A DNA stretch of 23,639 nt. Origin: a virus. A program made the position numbers and the translations under genes. Of this stretch, positions 1 through 7,493 are shown in pieces. Position 1 is the first letter of the stretch. Every line of letters starts with the position of its first letter. The stretch spans positions 1 to 23,639 of IMG/VR virus record IMGVR_UViG_3300001213_000475. One strand, 5' to 3'. The notes under the pieces were generated by a model. That model was not told where the DNA came from. It worked only from the letters and a program-made list of their open reading frames with translations, and ran no database searches.

Positions 1-93
1 ACCGAATGTGCTTTGGTGATGAAGTCTTTAATTGTTAATTTTCTTGGCACGAGATACAAATTCTTTAATTGTTAATCTTGGATTGCCCTTCAT
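1..93 (-). pseudogene. 5' end of a DUF723-type endonuclease gene, frameshifted, runs off the left edge
   Basis: An ATG at 93 overlaps the stop of the 232-aa gene as ATGA. It reads MKGNPRLTIKEFVSRAK and then hits TAA at 28-30. One frame over, the DNA continues as KLTIKDFITKAHSV, which matches the start of the DUF723-type repeats elsewhere in the window (for example LTPEKFITKAKSVHGN). Removing one A from the AAGAAAATT run would join the two frames. The LTIK(E/D)F(V/I) start is present twice, so the 5' end looks duplicated. Either this is a decaying mobile-endonuclease gene or there is a base-call error. The rest of the gene lies outside the window. Confidence 0.55.
25..76. repeat. 15-bp direct repeat, offset 37 bp
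   Basis: TCTTTAATTGTTAAT occurs at 25-39 and again at 62-76. On the minus strand each copy encodes the L-T-I-K start of a DUF723 repeat, but in different reading frames. This fits a small tandem duplication at the 5' end of the leftmost endonuclease-type gene. Confidence 0.7.
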
Positions 94-788
94 ACAAGAT
101 TTTTCCAATCATCAGGTCCATCATCATCGTCATTATCAGATTGAGAACACCATTTCTTAAATCGTTGGATTTCTATATTACTATTTAATACTTCTCTCAG
201 TTTATTCTCTACTGCATCATTCAATTGTTTTTTCAATGACATTTCTTCAATTGTGGTTTCTGGTGTTCTCATCCATTCATTTTCTTTTGAAGAAAGAACA
301 TCAATACGCATTATAATACCGTCAAAATTTGTAGTAATATAGTTACCAATCTCTTTATAGATTTTGGAATATTTTTCTTCCTCTTCAGGAGTTATTTTGG
401 CGGCAAAATCATCAAGTTCTTGTTTCATACTCGCAACCATCTCATTAATTTCTTCATCCAATAGTTCTCCATTGCTATCATCAATTGGTGGTGCAACCAA
501 TGCATCAACTTTCTCCACCGATTCCTCTAACAGGTTTTGAAGCAATTCATCCAAATCAATCTCATCCTCTTCCTCCACTGGTTCAAATTCTCTTAACCCA
601 TTTTGTATGAATTTATACATTCCTATGGGGTCATCTTTGAATTTTTTCTGTATTATTTCAATCTCTGAAATCTCAAGTTGTAATATAGTCCATTGTCCAA
701 TTCCAACTCCTTTAAGAGTAGATTTTTGATGGATGTCTTTACTGATAAGCTCGGCACAGGATATTTGGGATGCGTTTCTTAGATTCAT
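90..788 (-). CDS. Acidic 232-aa protein of unknown function
   Basis: I do not recognise the family. The protein is strongly acidic and mostly helical by composition. Residues 71-90 hold an E/D-rich stretch with the motif EIDLDELLQNLLEE, close to motifs in the prohead protease extension (VIDLNELLDEDL) and the 874-aa protein (EVNLDSFLQNM). The C-terminus is a polyaspartate patch (SDNDDDDGPDDW). It is the last intact gene seen in the minus-strand head operon. It starts 27 nt after the upstream DUF723 gene without a clear Shine-Dalgarno, and its TGA overlaps the next ATG as ATGA. A role as a head-core or accessory structural protein is inferred only from position and the shared motif. Confidence 0.7.
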   Translation of the reverse strand: MNLRNASQISCAELISKDIHQKSTLKGVGIGQWTILQLEISEIEIIQKKFKDDPIGMYKFIQNGLREFEPVEEEDEIDLDELLQNLLEESVEKVDALVAPPIDDSNGELLDEEINEMVASMKQELDDFAAKITPEEEEKYSKIYKEIGNYITTNFDGIIMRIDVLSSKENEWMRTPETTIEEMSLKKQLNDAVENKLREVLNSNIEIQRFKKWCSQSDNDDDDGPDDWKNLV

Positions 789-815
789 TTTATTAGGGGG
801 ATGTAGAGAAAGGGT

Positions 816-1550
816 TTACAAAATTTCCTTGGTTAATATTGGGACTATGTTATTATAATCCTTCTTGTTTCGGTATGGAATTCTCACCATCTTGATTTTA
901 TTATCAAAAGCATACCGAGTTTTGATTTCATCGTTTCGTTTTGTTCTTTCAAATTCTTCTTTAGTAATCTTATGACCATTAAAATTTTGACCGTATGTAT
1001 AATGTTGTATTCCATCAATTTCGATCAAAATGTTGTAATTTGGAAGATAGAAATCAAATCTCAATTTATATCCCCGTGTTCCTCTACAACCATCAAATGT
1101 CATTTGTTTGATGTAAACAATTCCATTGTCATTGAGATGTTTCTCTGTAAGAAGTTCTCCTTTAGATGTATGACAAATTGGACATCCACTTCCATTTAAA
1201 TGACTATTTGGGGTTTGTATGAACAATCCATGTTGGGGGCAAATTATTCTTACTCTGGTTTGATTATTCACATAAATGACATTGAAATAATCATATCTAT
1301 TATCATGTAGTTGATTGGATTTGATAATAAATTCTTCTTTAGTTGAACGATGCACACCACCACATTTAGGACATCCACAATCCCGTAAATGTGAATATGG
1401 ACTTTGCCAAAAACTGCCATGACCCTTCTTACATATGATTTCCACTTTGATCCTATTATTCAAATAATTGACCAACGAATAATCATATGAATTACCATGC
1501 ACAGATTTTGCCTTGGTGATGAATTTTTCGGGTGTTAATTTCTGTGGCAT
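816..1550 (-). CDS. DUF723-repeat putative homing endonuclease (two repeats plus Vsr/EDxHD-like nuclease)
   Basis: 244 aa. Two N-terminal repeats (about 5-65 and 70-125) each carry the pattern SVHG..YDYS..Y, I.C..HG.F, and a closing GCP.C, so each probably binds zinc through C..H and C..C. The C-terminal part (about 128-244) resembles Vsr/EDxHD-type freestanding phage homing endonucleases: SKGELL, LRFDFYLP, then LIEIDGIQHY with acidic and Q-H residues, and RIPY near the end. It probably nicks or cuts DNA to copy itself into related phages; activity is not shown. The last 29 codons are almost identical to those of the gene at 2032-2964. An inverted repeat ends 8 nt before the ATG, and I see no Shine-Dalgarno. 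Confidence 0.85.
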   Translation of the reverse strand: MPQKLTPEKFITKAKSVHGNSYDYSLVNYLNNRIKVEIICKKGHGSFWQSPYSHLRDCGCPKCGGVHRSTKEEFIIKSNQLHDNRYDYFNVIYVNNQTRVRIICPQHGLFIQTPNSHLNGSGCPICHTSKGELLTEKHLNDNGIVYIKQMTFDGCRGTRGYKLRFDFYLPNYNILIEIDGIQHYTYGQNFNGHKITKEEFERTKRNDEIKTRYAFDNKIKMVRIPYRNKKDYNNIVPILTKEIL

Positions 1551-1558
1551 TTTAAAGA

Positions 1559-1640
1559 TTGATGTTACAGATGGTGTTCATATTCACGCCATGTGTCTGC
1601 GTAGGTTCTCCCAACGCCTGTATTCCATCCGTAACATCAA
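1559..1640 (-). repeat. 16-bp imperfect inverted repeat, possible 5' hairpin of the DUF723 gene
   Basis: The arms lie at 1559-1574 and 1625-1640 and differ at one position. On the minus strand that position is a G-U pair, so the minus-strand transcript can form a continuous 16-bp stem around a 50-nt loop. The stem ends 8 nt before the start codon of the endonuclease gene at 1550 and follows the 128-aa gene. It could control translation or end transcription, but no long U-run follows. The rest of the 98-nt gap shows nothing else. Confidence 0.6.
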
Positions 1641-1648
1641 ATTGTATT

Positions 1649-2035
1649 TTAGAAATCAAATCTTAATTCGCTTTTGTCATCAAACGTTTTTGTTTTGTCC
1701 GTGGTAAGGTTTACCACAACGTAACGTCCATTTGAGGCGACGAATGATATGTAATTGTTATTTCCTCGTGGTTTGAAATCACTAATTCCGAACTTATATT
1801 TTGCAACTAATGCACGGTAGTTAGACAATTCGGCGGGGAATAGTTCCCGCACCCATATTGGATCAGCCATAGTTCTTTCTTGATGTAAATGTTGAGCATC
1901 TGTCAGATGGACATTTTCATTGACAATTGAAGTTCTTCCACCAGTAGTAATATCTCTTGCTGGTAGGGTCTGTGGTTCTTGTCTGATGCCCGCTCTTATA
2001 TTACGGATTTCCAATTCTCTTTCGGCCATATTCAT
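1649..2035 (-). CDS. 128-aa hypothetical protein
   Basis: No family recognised. The N-terminal half (1-70) is polar with little predicted structure. The C-terminal half (about 75-128) has beta-type alternation (YISFVASNGRYVVVNLT) and ends in a charged tail. The start used here overlaps the preceding DUF723 gene by ATGA (2032-2035); a second in-frame ATG lies two codons on at 2029. It sits between two DUF723 endonuclease genes and is probably a resident phage gene of the head operon. The function is unknown. Confidence 0.6.
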   Translation of the reverse strand: MNMAERELEIRNIRAGIRQEPQTLPARDITTGGRTSIVNENVHLTDAQHLHQERTMADPIWVRELFPAELSNYRALVAKYKFGISDFKPRGNNNYISFVASNGRYVVVNLTTDKTKTFDDKSELRFDF

Positions 2036-2964
2036 ATAATTTCTTTGGTTAATATTGGGACTATGTTATTATAGTCCGTCTTGTTTCGGTATGGTATTCT
2101 CACCATCTTGATTTTCTTGTCAAAAGCATAACGGTTTTTGATGTCGTCATTTTGCTTAATTCTTTCAAAGTCATTTTGTGTCATATAATGGTTTCCAATT
2201 TTTCCTACTTTGAAGTGTTGTGCTCCATCAATTTCGATTAAAATATTGTAATGAGGAAGATAGAAATCAAATTTCAATTTCCATCCCCGAACCCCTTTAC
2301 AACCATCAAATGTCATTTGCCGAATATAAATAATACCATTGTCATTAAGATATTTCTCAGTAAGAATCTCTCCTTTGGATGCATTACACATAGGACATCC
2401 ACTTCGTTGAGTAATATGGCTTCCAACTGATTGATAAAATGAACCATGTTTTTTACAAATTATCTCCACTTTTGTTTGATTATTCACATAGTTGACTTTG
2501 GAATAATCGTATAGATCCCCATGAACTTCCTTACATTGTCGTAAAAATTCTTCACTCGTTAATGTATGCGATTTTGCTCGTTTATGTATTCCACATTTAG
2601 GACATCCACTTCCATTTAAATGGTCATTTGGTCTTTGACTGAACATTCCGTGTTTTTTACAAATAATTTCAATCTTTTTGTTGGATCTTTTATACACCAC
2701 TCCATCATAATTATATTTGTCTCCATGAACTTCTTTGGCACGAGAAATCCATTCCATTGTAGTTGGAATAGTATTACTACTACAAATAGGACATCCGTGA
2801 CCCCCTAAATGAGTATTTGCTTCTTGAATAAATGATCCGTGATTTTTGCATACAATTTCCACTTTTATACGAGATTTGATATAATCAATTTTGGAATAAT
2901 CAAATTTATTACCATGCACTGAACGTGCTTTGGTAATCCATTCTTTAGTTGTAAGATTTTTCAT
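2032..2964 (-). CDS. DUF723-repeat putative homing endonuclease (three repeats plus nuclease)
   Basis: 310 aa. Three zinc-ribbon-like DUF723 units (about 7-62, 67-125, 133-192) each show VHG..(Y/F)(D/N)Y, I(I/V)CK.HG.F and GCP.C. They are followed by a Vsr/EDxHD-like nuclease domain (about 195-310) with SKGE, LKFDFYLP, LIEIDGAQHF and RIPY. The repeats probably bind DNA and give target choice, while the C-terminal domain would cut. The nuclease part is the closest relative in this window of the one at 816-1550, which suggests a recent duplication or gene conversion. The gene is joined by ATGA overlaps to both neighbours, a 51-aa ORF upstream and the 128-aa gene downstream. Confidence 0.88.
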   Translation of the reverse strand: MKNLTTKEWITKARSVHGNKFDYSKIDYIKSRIKVEIVCKNHGSFIQEANTHLGGHGCPICSSNTIPTTMEWISRAKEVHGDKYNYDGVVYKRSNKKIEIICKKHGMFSQRPNDHLNGSGCPKCGIHKRAKSHTLTSEEFLRQCKEVHGDLYDYSKVNYVNNQTKVEIICKKHGSFYQSVGSHITQRSGCPMCNASKGEILTEKYLNDNGIIYIRQMTFDGCKGVRGWKLKFDFYLPHYNILIEIDGAQHFKVGKIGNHYMTQNDFERIKQNDDIKNRYAFDKKIKMVRIPYRNKTDYNNIVPILTKEII

Positions 2965-3116
2965 ACAGTTTGAAAATTTTCATCCCATCTAACAAATGGG
3001 TGGTCAAGAATTGGATGCATTTTTGGGGAGAGTTGGATTGATTTTTTATCAACAACTGCCACCTTTTCTTTAACCTGTTGAGGTTCCGGTTTATTGATTT
3101 GTTTTTTTGATTTCAT
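2961..3116 (-). CDS. 51-aa hypothetical protein
   Basis: A short open frame from ATG at 3116 to TGA at 2961-2963. It starts MKSKKQINKPEPQQVKEK and ends near PFVRWDENFQTV. The N-terminus is lysine- and proline-rich, and the C-terminal half carries HPILDHPFVRWDE. It overlaps the 3' end of the 70-aa gene by 26 nt, and its TGA overlaps the ATG of the next DUF723 gene as ATGA, the same coupling used throughout this operon. That arrangement, and the fact that it fills a gap of about 125 nt, are the main support. There is no Shine-Dalgarno and no recognised family. Confidence 0.6.
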   Translation of the reverse strand: MKSKKQINKPEPQQVKEKVAVVDKKSIQLSPKMHPILDHPFVRWDENFQTV

Positions 3117-3303
3117 GTTTCAAATTTGCAATGTCTTCGTTTGATAAATGTAATACATCTTGATACTTTATAATATCTTTCTCAAGTTCATTCTTTATGT
3201 TTGTGAATTGGTTCCATTCAAATGAACGAATCAGATTTGTTGATATGACCCTCTCTACATCAATCAACGTGCTCAACAATCTTTTTAACGAATGTATATT
3301 CAT
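3091..3303 (-). CDS. 70-aa helical hypothetical protein
   Basis: A small, probably all-helical protein with heptad-like spacing of Leu and Ile (LKRLLSTLIDVERVI, then LEKDIIKYQDVLHLS and LKHEIKK). It could form a coiled coil. The ATG overlaps the stop of the DUF723-repeat gene at 3300 as ATGA, and the 3' end overlaps the start of the 51-aa ORF. No family is recognised. It is likely a resident structural or accessory gene of the phage operon. Confidence 0.55.
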   Translation of the reverse strand: MNIHSLKRLLSTLIDVERVISTNLIRSFEWNQFTNIKNELEKDIIKYQDVLHLSNEDIANLKHEIKKTNQ

Positions 3304-3911
3304 TTTTGCTTACATTGTGGACATCCTTGACCTCTCAAATGCTGACTTGCACGTTTGATGGTGATTAGACCATGTATGGGACATCCAATTGTTATAGGGT
3401 AAAGTCGTCCACTATATTTGGTGTCGGTATAATCATATCTCTCTCCGTGGACTCTTATTGCTTTCTCGATGAAAACTTCCTTTGTCAACAACCGTTTTTT
3501 TCGGCTTTCTTTAATGGCACATTTTGGACATATAGAACCTCGTGCGTGGTTGGATGGTAATGTTTGAAATTCGCCGTGAGTAGGACAAATGATTATTACT
3601 TTGGTAGTGTTCCGTTTATAATCAACTTTACTATAATCATATTCTTCCCCATGAACTTCTTTAGAACGTTTGACAAACCAATCAGTATTCCAGATTTGTT
3701 TTCTTTTTGAATTTTTGATATTACATGTATGACATGCAGTATTACGGTGGATGAAATTACTGGCAGAGGAAATTGAGAACCCTCCGTGTATAGGACAGGT
3801 TACATTGTAAATTGGGTCGTTCATTCTGGAATAACCTAAATTATCATAAGTATATTTTTTACCATATACTTTTTTGGCCAGATTTATAAACTGTTCACGA
3901 GTGTATTTCAT
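3300..3911 (-). CDS. DUF723 repeat protein without a nuclease domain
   Basis: 203 aa made only of three DUF723-type repeats (about 4-65, 74-130, 141-200). Each has the (V/I)(Y/H)G..Y.Y core, a C..HG element and a closing C..C (CHTC, CPKC, CPQC). Unlike its neighbours it stops right after the third C..C, so the Vsr/EDxHD-like nuclease domain is missing. It may be a 3'-truncated homing endonuclease or a DNA-binding protein in its own right. Its repeats are more diverged from the others in the window. A strong Shine-Dalgarno (AAAAGGAG, 6 nt before the ATG) lies inside the upstream 49-aa ORF, and both ends use ATGA overlaps. Confidence 0.8.
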   Translation of the reverse strand: MKYTREQFINLAKKVYGKKYTYDNLGYSRMNDPIYNVTCPIHGGFSISSASNFIHRNTACHTCNIKNSKRKQIWNTDWFVKRSKEVHGEEYDYSKVDYKRNTTKVIIICPTHGEFQTLPSNHARGSICPKCAIKESRKKRLLTKEVFIEKAIRVHGERYDYTDTKYSGRLYPITIGCPIHGLITIKRASQHLRGQGCPQCKQK

Positions 3912-4057
3912 TTCAACTCCTTTTCAATCAATTTAATCAACTTCTTTTTCTGATGGTAATAATTCCTTGCCATTTTTCTGGATGCATTCAAATGGCTATA
4001 ATAATGCCGCATTCTGGCTTCATTGTTCAATTTACGTTTCTCTGCATTGGTTTTCAT
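3908..4057 (-). CDS. 49-aa very basic hypothetical protein
   Basis: A short ORF from ATG at 4057 to TGA at 3908-3910. It starts MKTNAEKRKLNNEARMRHYY and ends KKLIKLIEKELK. It is rich in Lys, Arg, His and Tyr, so nucleic-acid binding is possible. The TGA overlaps the ATG of the next gene (ATGA), matching the style of this operon, and the 3' end contains that gene's Shine-Dalgarno. Its own ribosome site is weak. No family is recognised. Confidence 0.55.
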   Translation of the reverse strand: MKTNAEKRKLNNEARMRHYYSHLNASRKMARNYYHQKKKLIKLIEKELK

Positions 4058-4291
4058 ATCATTGTCGTCTTATTACTTGACATATACATAGAGAAGTATA
4101 TGCAGAAAAGCACAATTATTTTTGTAATATTGAAACTCAGAACTAATTGGAGAGGAAACTAAACGTAAGATACATGTCAGTGATGAATGGATGCAGAATT
4201 ATTCGTTAAACTGAACACCGTTGCAGGACTTCCCTACATGCTACGCTGATATGTATCTAAAACTACTAATATGGACTTGTGGACTAAAACG
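4058..4291. other. Gene-free stretch holding a large inverted repeat
   Basis: 234 bases with no credible gene on either strand. The main content is the inverted repeat at 4168-4258. I looked for a tRNA (acceptor stem, T-loop GTTCRA) and found none. A TTGACA at 4077-4082 on the plus strand has only a poor -10 partner (TATGCA at 4099-4104) and no gene downstream. Confidence 0.6.
4168..4258 (+). repeat. 13-bp inverted repeat with a 65-nt loop, possible structured RNA
   Basis: The arms at 4168-4180 (AGATACATGTCAG) and 4246-4258 (CTGATATGTATCT) pair over 13 bp. The single non-Watson-Crick position is G-U in plus-strand RNA but A-C in minus-strand RNA, so a plus-strand (antisense) RNA would fold better. 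Inside the loop, CTG AACACCGTTG CAG can form a short second hairpin. It lies between the stop of the 189-aa gene and the 49-aa ORF. It may be a processing or regulatory hairpin or a small RNA; no transcription evidence exists here. Confidence 0.5.
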
Positions 4292-4861
4292 TTAAATGAT
4301 AACTTGACCCTTGATGGTATCAATGATAGCAACACGCCCGTCAGCCGTCAACCCTAAACGTTTTCCGCCAGTGGTATCTTTGAATGCAGCATCATTGCGA
4401 GAACGGTTTTCATTGAGGGTAATGACTTTTCCACCACGTTCATGGTCAATATTCTCCCATCCTTCGTGTTTGAGTTCACGGAGAGCTTCTTCGGCAGTCT
4501 CAGATGGACCTTCAACTGACATTTTTGTCTTCTCCATCGGATTTTTTGAAGTATATTTGTGGAAGGTATTGATTAGATCATTTGCAGATGTATCACCAGC
4601 AACAACTCTCATGATTTCACTCGCCGCCAATTCCAATGGAATTGATGGAGCATAGTATTGACGACTGGTGCGTGCATCAAATCCATCTATACGGTATGTA
4701 TTGGCACCTTTAGGAGACACAATTACATACCCGAATAAAAGTTTTATACAGACTTGCCCAGAATCGAGGATATGTGCTTCATATCGCTCCGGCAATTTTT
4801 TATTGATTTCATTTTGGAACACTTCAGCAAGTGCTTCATCTAACATGCTTATATTTTTCAT
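4292..4861 (-). CDS. 189-aa hypothetical protein of the head operon
   Basis: Not recognised. The N-terminal part (1-85) looks like a folded alpha/beta domain with a beta-rich core (VCIKLLFGYVIVSPKG). The middle (about 95-140) is helical and charged. The C-terminus (about 145-189) is again beta-like (KRLGLTADGRVAIIDTIKG). It follows the 874-aa protein by 7 nt with only a weak AAGAAAA ribosome site, so it is probably co-translated with it. Position downstream of the prohead protease suggests a head-assembly or virion role, which is inference. Confidence 0.7.
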   Translation of the reverse strand: MKNISMLDEALAEVFQNEINKKLPERYEAHILDSGQVCIKLLFGYVIVSPKGANTYRIDGFDARTSRQYYAPSIPLELAASEIMRVVAGDTSANDLINTFHKYTSKNPMEKTKMSVEGPSETAEEALRELKHEGWENIDHERGGKVITLNENRSRNDAAFKDTTGGKRLGLTADGRVAIIDTIKGQVII

Positions 4862-4868
4862 AATTTTC

Positions 4869-7493
4869 TTATTTTCTATTTGCCTTCATTTCCTGAATGG
4901 CTTGTTTTATTTGTTCCGTTGTCAATCTATCTGGAGTTTCGGTTGATGGACGTTGATGTGTTTTGTATTTCAATCCTTTATTAGTTCCATAATCATTTGG
5001 AACCTTATCAGATTCTTTCACAATTCCAGATTTGACCTTCTTGGGTTTACTAATAATAACTTCATCCTGCATTCCAACTAATGTATAACCCTCTCGTTCA
5101 CTCTGCTCTGTGCCTCGGTTCTTTTTTTGACCCGGTGCTGCAAACGCATTTGCACTATTATATCCAGCCACTGAAGACGCAGTTGAAATCTCATCTACAG
5201 ATCCAGTGGTTTCAGAATCCCACCCCGGTTCCAATATCTTATCATTCGGAATTTCAACGTCTTTTGTTTTATCCTTATCATCTGGAAATGCAATTTCATT
5301 TGTTGTCGGAAATATATCATTTTTCATGTTCTGCAAGAACGAATCTAAATTTACTTCTTCATCTCCATCATTTCTTGATTTTGATACTTTATCATTCTGT
5401 TTTGGACGTTCATCATTTACCCATTTAGATCCGGGATATGCTGGTGTTGGCGAAGAATACAACTTTATTTCGTTCTGTTTTTTCTTTTTCAATTCCAATA
5501 AAACTTCCATCAAATCATTCTTTGACATGTATTTCAGCATTTCCTTCATGCTTAATTTTGGAGCATCATCTCCAACTGGAATTTTTCCATTTGAATGTCT
5601 AAATGGGTCTTCTCCCGGTTTGACATTATGTTTATCAAATGTTGATGGTTCTGCCATTTTGGGGGATTTTGGTGCATCTTCAATTCGTTTATCTTTATCA
5701 ATATCAAATGGACTTTGAGTATGAGTATTAAGATACAAACTTGGTCTAGGCATTTCAATTTTCTCACCCTTCTTTGGACTCAATCGTTCGCCACGTTGAG
5801 GAACCAATTTCTCTGGTTGTTTTTTTGATTGGTCTTTCGGTATTTCTGGTTCTGGGTCGGTCAACTTCATCTTTGGATTTGGATGATATAAATTGAGATT
5901 CATATCCGCTTCAATAATTGGATCGAAAGCATCAAATTCCTTTTTCTTTTCTCTATCAATGTCACCTTGTCGCAAACGAGCGTTGAATAATTTGCTGGCA
6001 ATATATTCTTTTGCAGCAGCAATTCTTTTCAAACGCTCCACTTCTGGACTCATTTTAATAGGTTCATTTTCAAATTTTGAATCACTTTCATCAATTGGTT
6101 CGGATGGTTTATCCCAATCAGATGGTGTAGATGGTCTGCCAGTTGGAGGTTTTTGTTTCTTAATAATATCGGCATGGGTTGCTCCCATTGACTTGCCAGA
6201 ATTCATGTATGCCAACATTCGTCTCTCACGTTCCTCTTTCGGAAGACCTTTTAATGAGTCAATAAACATTTTATAGAAATCAGACTTAGTGTCTCGGTCA
6301 TTTTCATTAATAGGTTTATCTTTACCATGTTGTGATTTTAAATTATCCAAATAATCCTGTCGCACTTTATCACTAGCATTTTTCGTTTGTGCAACATGAC
6401 GACGAAGAGCATACATTGGATCTTTTTCTGCAAGTTCTTTCTCCATTGCTGCCTTGACTGCACTCAAATCTGGGTCGGGGGTATTTGATAGTTTATTACT
6501 CAATGCTCTGCGTTTAGCACGGTTCCAAGTTCCAGTTGAAGCATGAACAAATCCCTCGGGTTCATCCGCCGATGGTTCTTCATTCTCGTTAACACCATCT
6601 TTCTTTGGTTCCATTGCCTTCAATATGTTTGCATATTGTTTTTTGAACTCAATGTCTTCGGGAGTTAGTTCAGAATCTTCTTTCCCATCAACAGCAGTCA
6701 ATTTTGCCATAATGCGTTGATAATAATCATCGTCGGATTCATTAATTTTCATTGATAAACCAGATGGAGGAACAGATGGACCGACATTTAGATTGGTATT
6801 TTTTTCAGCAGACATCTTATCTTTAATACGTTTTCTCTCTATTTCTCTCTCTTCTGGAGTCATTTGGCTGACCATCTTTTTTACTTGTGGTTGTGCCATT
6901 TTCAATTTTGTCTCGGCATTGGGAAGTTCATGAAATGGATATTCCTCATTTTCGTTCAACTCTGGATCATTTCCATCAGTATCAATATCCACATTTACAT
7001 CTCCATAATAAAGACCTTGGTTGTCCAATTGAGTTCTATATGCTCGTGCTGCTTCTTCCATTGGCATGTTTTCTTTAACATGTTTGTTATAAATTGCCCA
7101 AAGTTCAGCGTATGTTTTTGGATTGTCGTGTCCATATTCTTTTTTCACTCGTTGGGTTATATGCCAGTTAGCATCTCCCCGTCCAAATGAAGGTGGAAGA
7201 TTTTCTTCCATTTTGGCAATCTCTTGAAGCTTTTGTAAAACATGTTCCATCAAAGTTTTCTGTAATGGCGAAAGATTGCCTTGAATATTCAAGGTTTGAA
7301 GTTTGGTGTATTCCGCCAACAACTTCTCTTTGGAGTTTAATTGTTGAACAAATGGATTGCTCACGGGGAACACTTGTGTAGTCCTAATGACGCCTGCCAT
7401 TCGACGAATTGTAATATCTTCGTTGATCTTGGTCGGGGTCGTTTTTGGTTTAATTCCGGCATTACGGCACATTGTCTTGTTGTCTAAACTCAT
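4869..7493 (-). CDS. 874-aa acidic low-complexity protein, possible prohead core or scaffold protein
   Basis: Long, highly charged and rich in Lys, Glu, Asp, Pro and Asn, with few hydrophobic segments, so it is mostly extended or helical. The N-terminus carries two copies of a short motif ending in AG(I/V) (KTMCRNAGI at 6-14, ITIRRMAGV at 27-35), also found in the protease and the 302-aa protein. A more ordered segment (about 98-140) contains GRGDANWHITQRVKKEYG. Near the C-terminus EEVNLDSFLQNM matches acidic motifs in two neighbours. In T4 the scaffold gene follows the gp21 protease; the same order here supports, but does not prove, a scaffold role. Its ATG overlaps the stop of the upstream DUF723 gene (ATGA). 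Confidence 0.7.
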   Translation of the reverse strand: MSLDNKTMCRNAGIKPKTTPTKINEDITIRRMAGVIRTTQVFPVSNPFVQQLNSKEKLLAEYTKLQTLNIQGNLSPLQKTLMEHVLQKLQEIAKMEENLPPSFGRGDANWHITQRVKKEYGHDNPKTYAELWAIYNKHVKENMPMEEAARAYRTQLDNQGLYYGDVNVDIDTDGNDPELNENEEYPFHELPNAETKLKMAQPQVKKMVSQMTPEEREIERKRIKDKMSAEKNTNLNVGPSVPPSGLSMKINESDDDYYQRIMAKLTAVDGKEDSELTPEDIEFKKQYANILKAMEPKKDGVNENEEPSADEPEGFVHASTGTWNRAKRRALSNKLSNTPDPDLSAVKAAMEKELAEKDPMYALRRHVAQTKNASDKVRQDYLDNLKSQHGKDKPINENDRDTKSDFYKMFIDSLKGLPKEERERRMLAYMNSGKSMGATHADIIKKQKPPTGRPSTPSDWDKPSEPIDESDSKFENEPIKMSPEVERLKRIAAAKEYIASKLFNARLRQGDIDREKKKEFDAFDPIIEADMNLNLYHPNPKMKLTDPEPEIPKDQSKKQPEKLVPQRGERLSPKKGEKIEMPRPSLYLNTHTQSPFDIDKDKRIEDAPKSPKMAEPSTFDKHNVKPGEDPFRHSNGKIPVGDDAPKLSMKEMLKYMSKNDLMEVLLELKKKKQNEIKLYSSPTPAYPGSKWVNDERPKQNDKVSKSRNDGDEEVNLDSFLQNMKNDIFPTTNEIAFPDDKDKTKDVEIPNDKILEPGWDSETTGSVDEISTASSVAGYNSANAFAAPGQKKNRGTEQSEREGYTLVGMQDEVIISKPKKVKSGIVKESDKVPNDYGTNKGLKYKTHQRPSTETPDRLTTEQIKQAIQEMKANRK

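Noticed and set aside
4077-4104. Plus-strand promoter TTGACA
   Set aside because: The best -10 partner at the right distance is only TATGCA and no gene follows; kept only as a remark for a possible small RNA.
4168-4258. tRNA or tmRNA
   Set aside because: There is no acceptor-stem/CCA geometry, no T-loop GTTCRA and no anticodon arm; only the long terminal stem is present.
5081-7381. Several plus-strand open frames opposite the 874-aa gene
   Set aside because: They lie antisense to a long gene with clear bias, have Phe/Ser/His-rich random composition, and lack ribosome sites; they are shadows.
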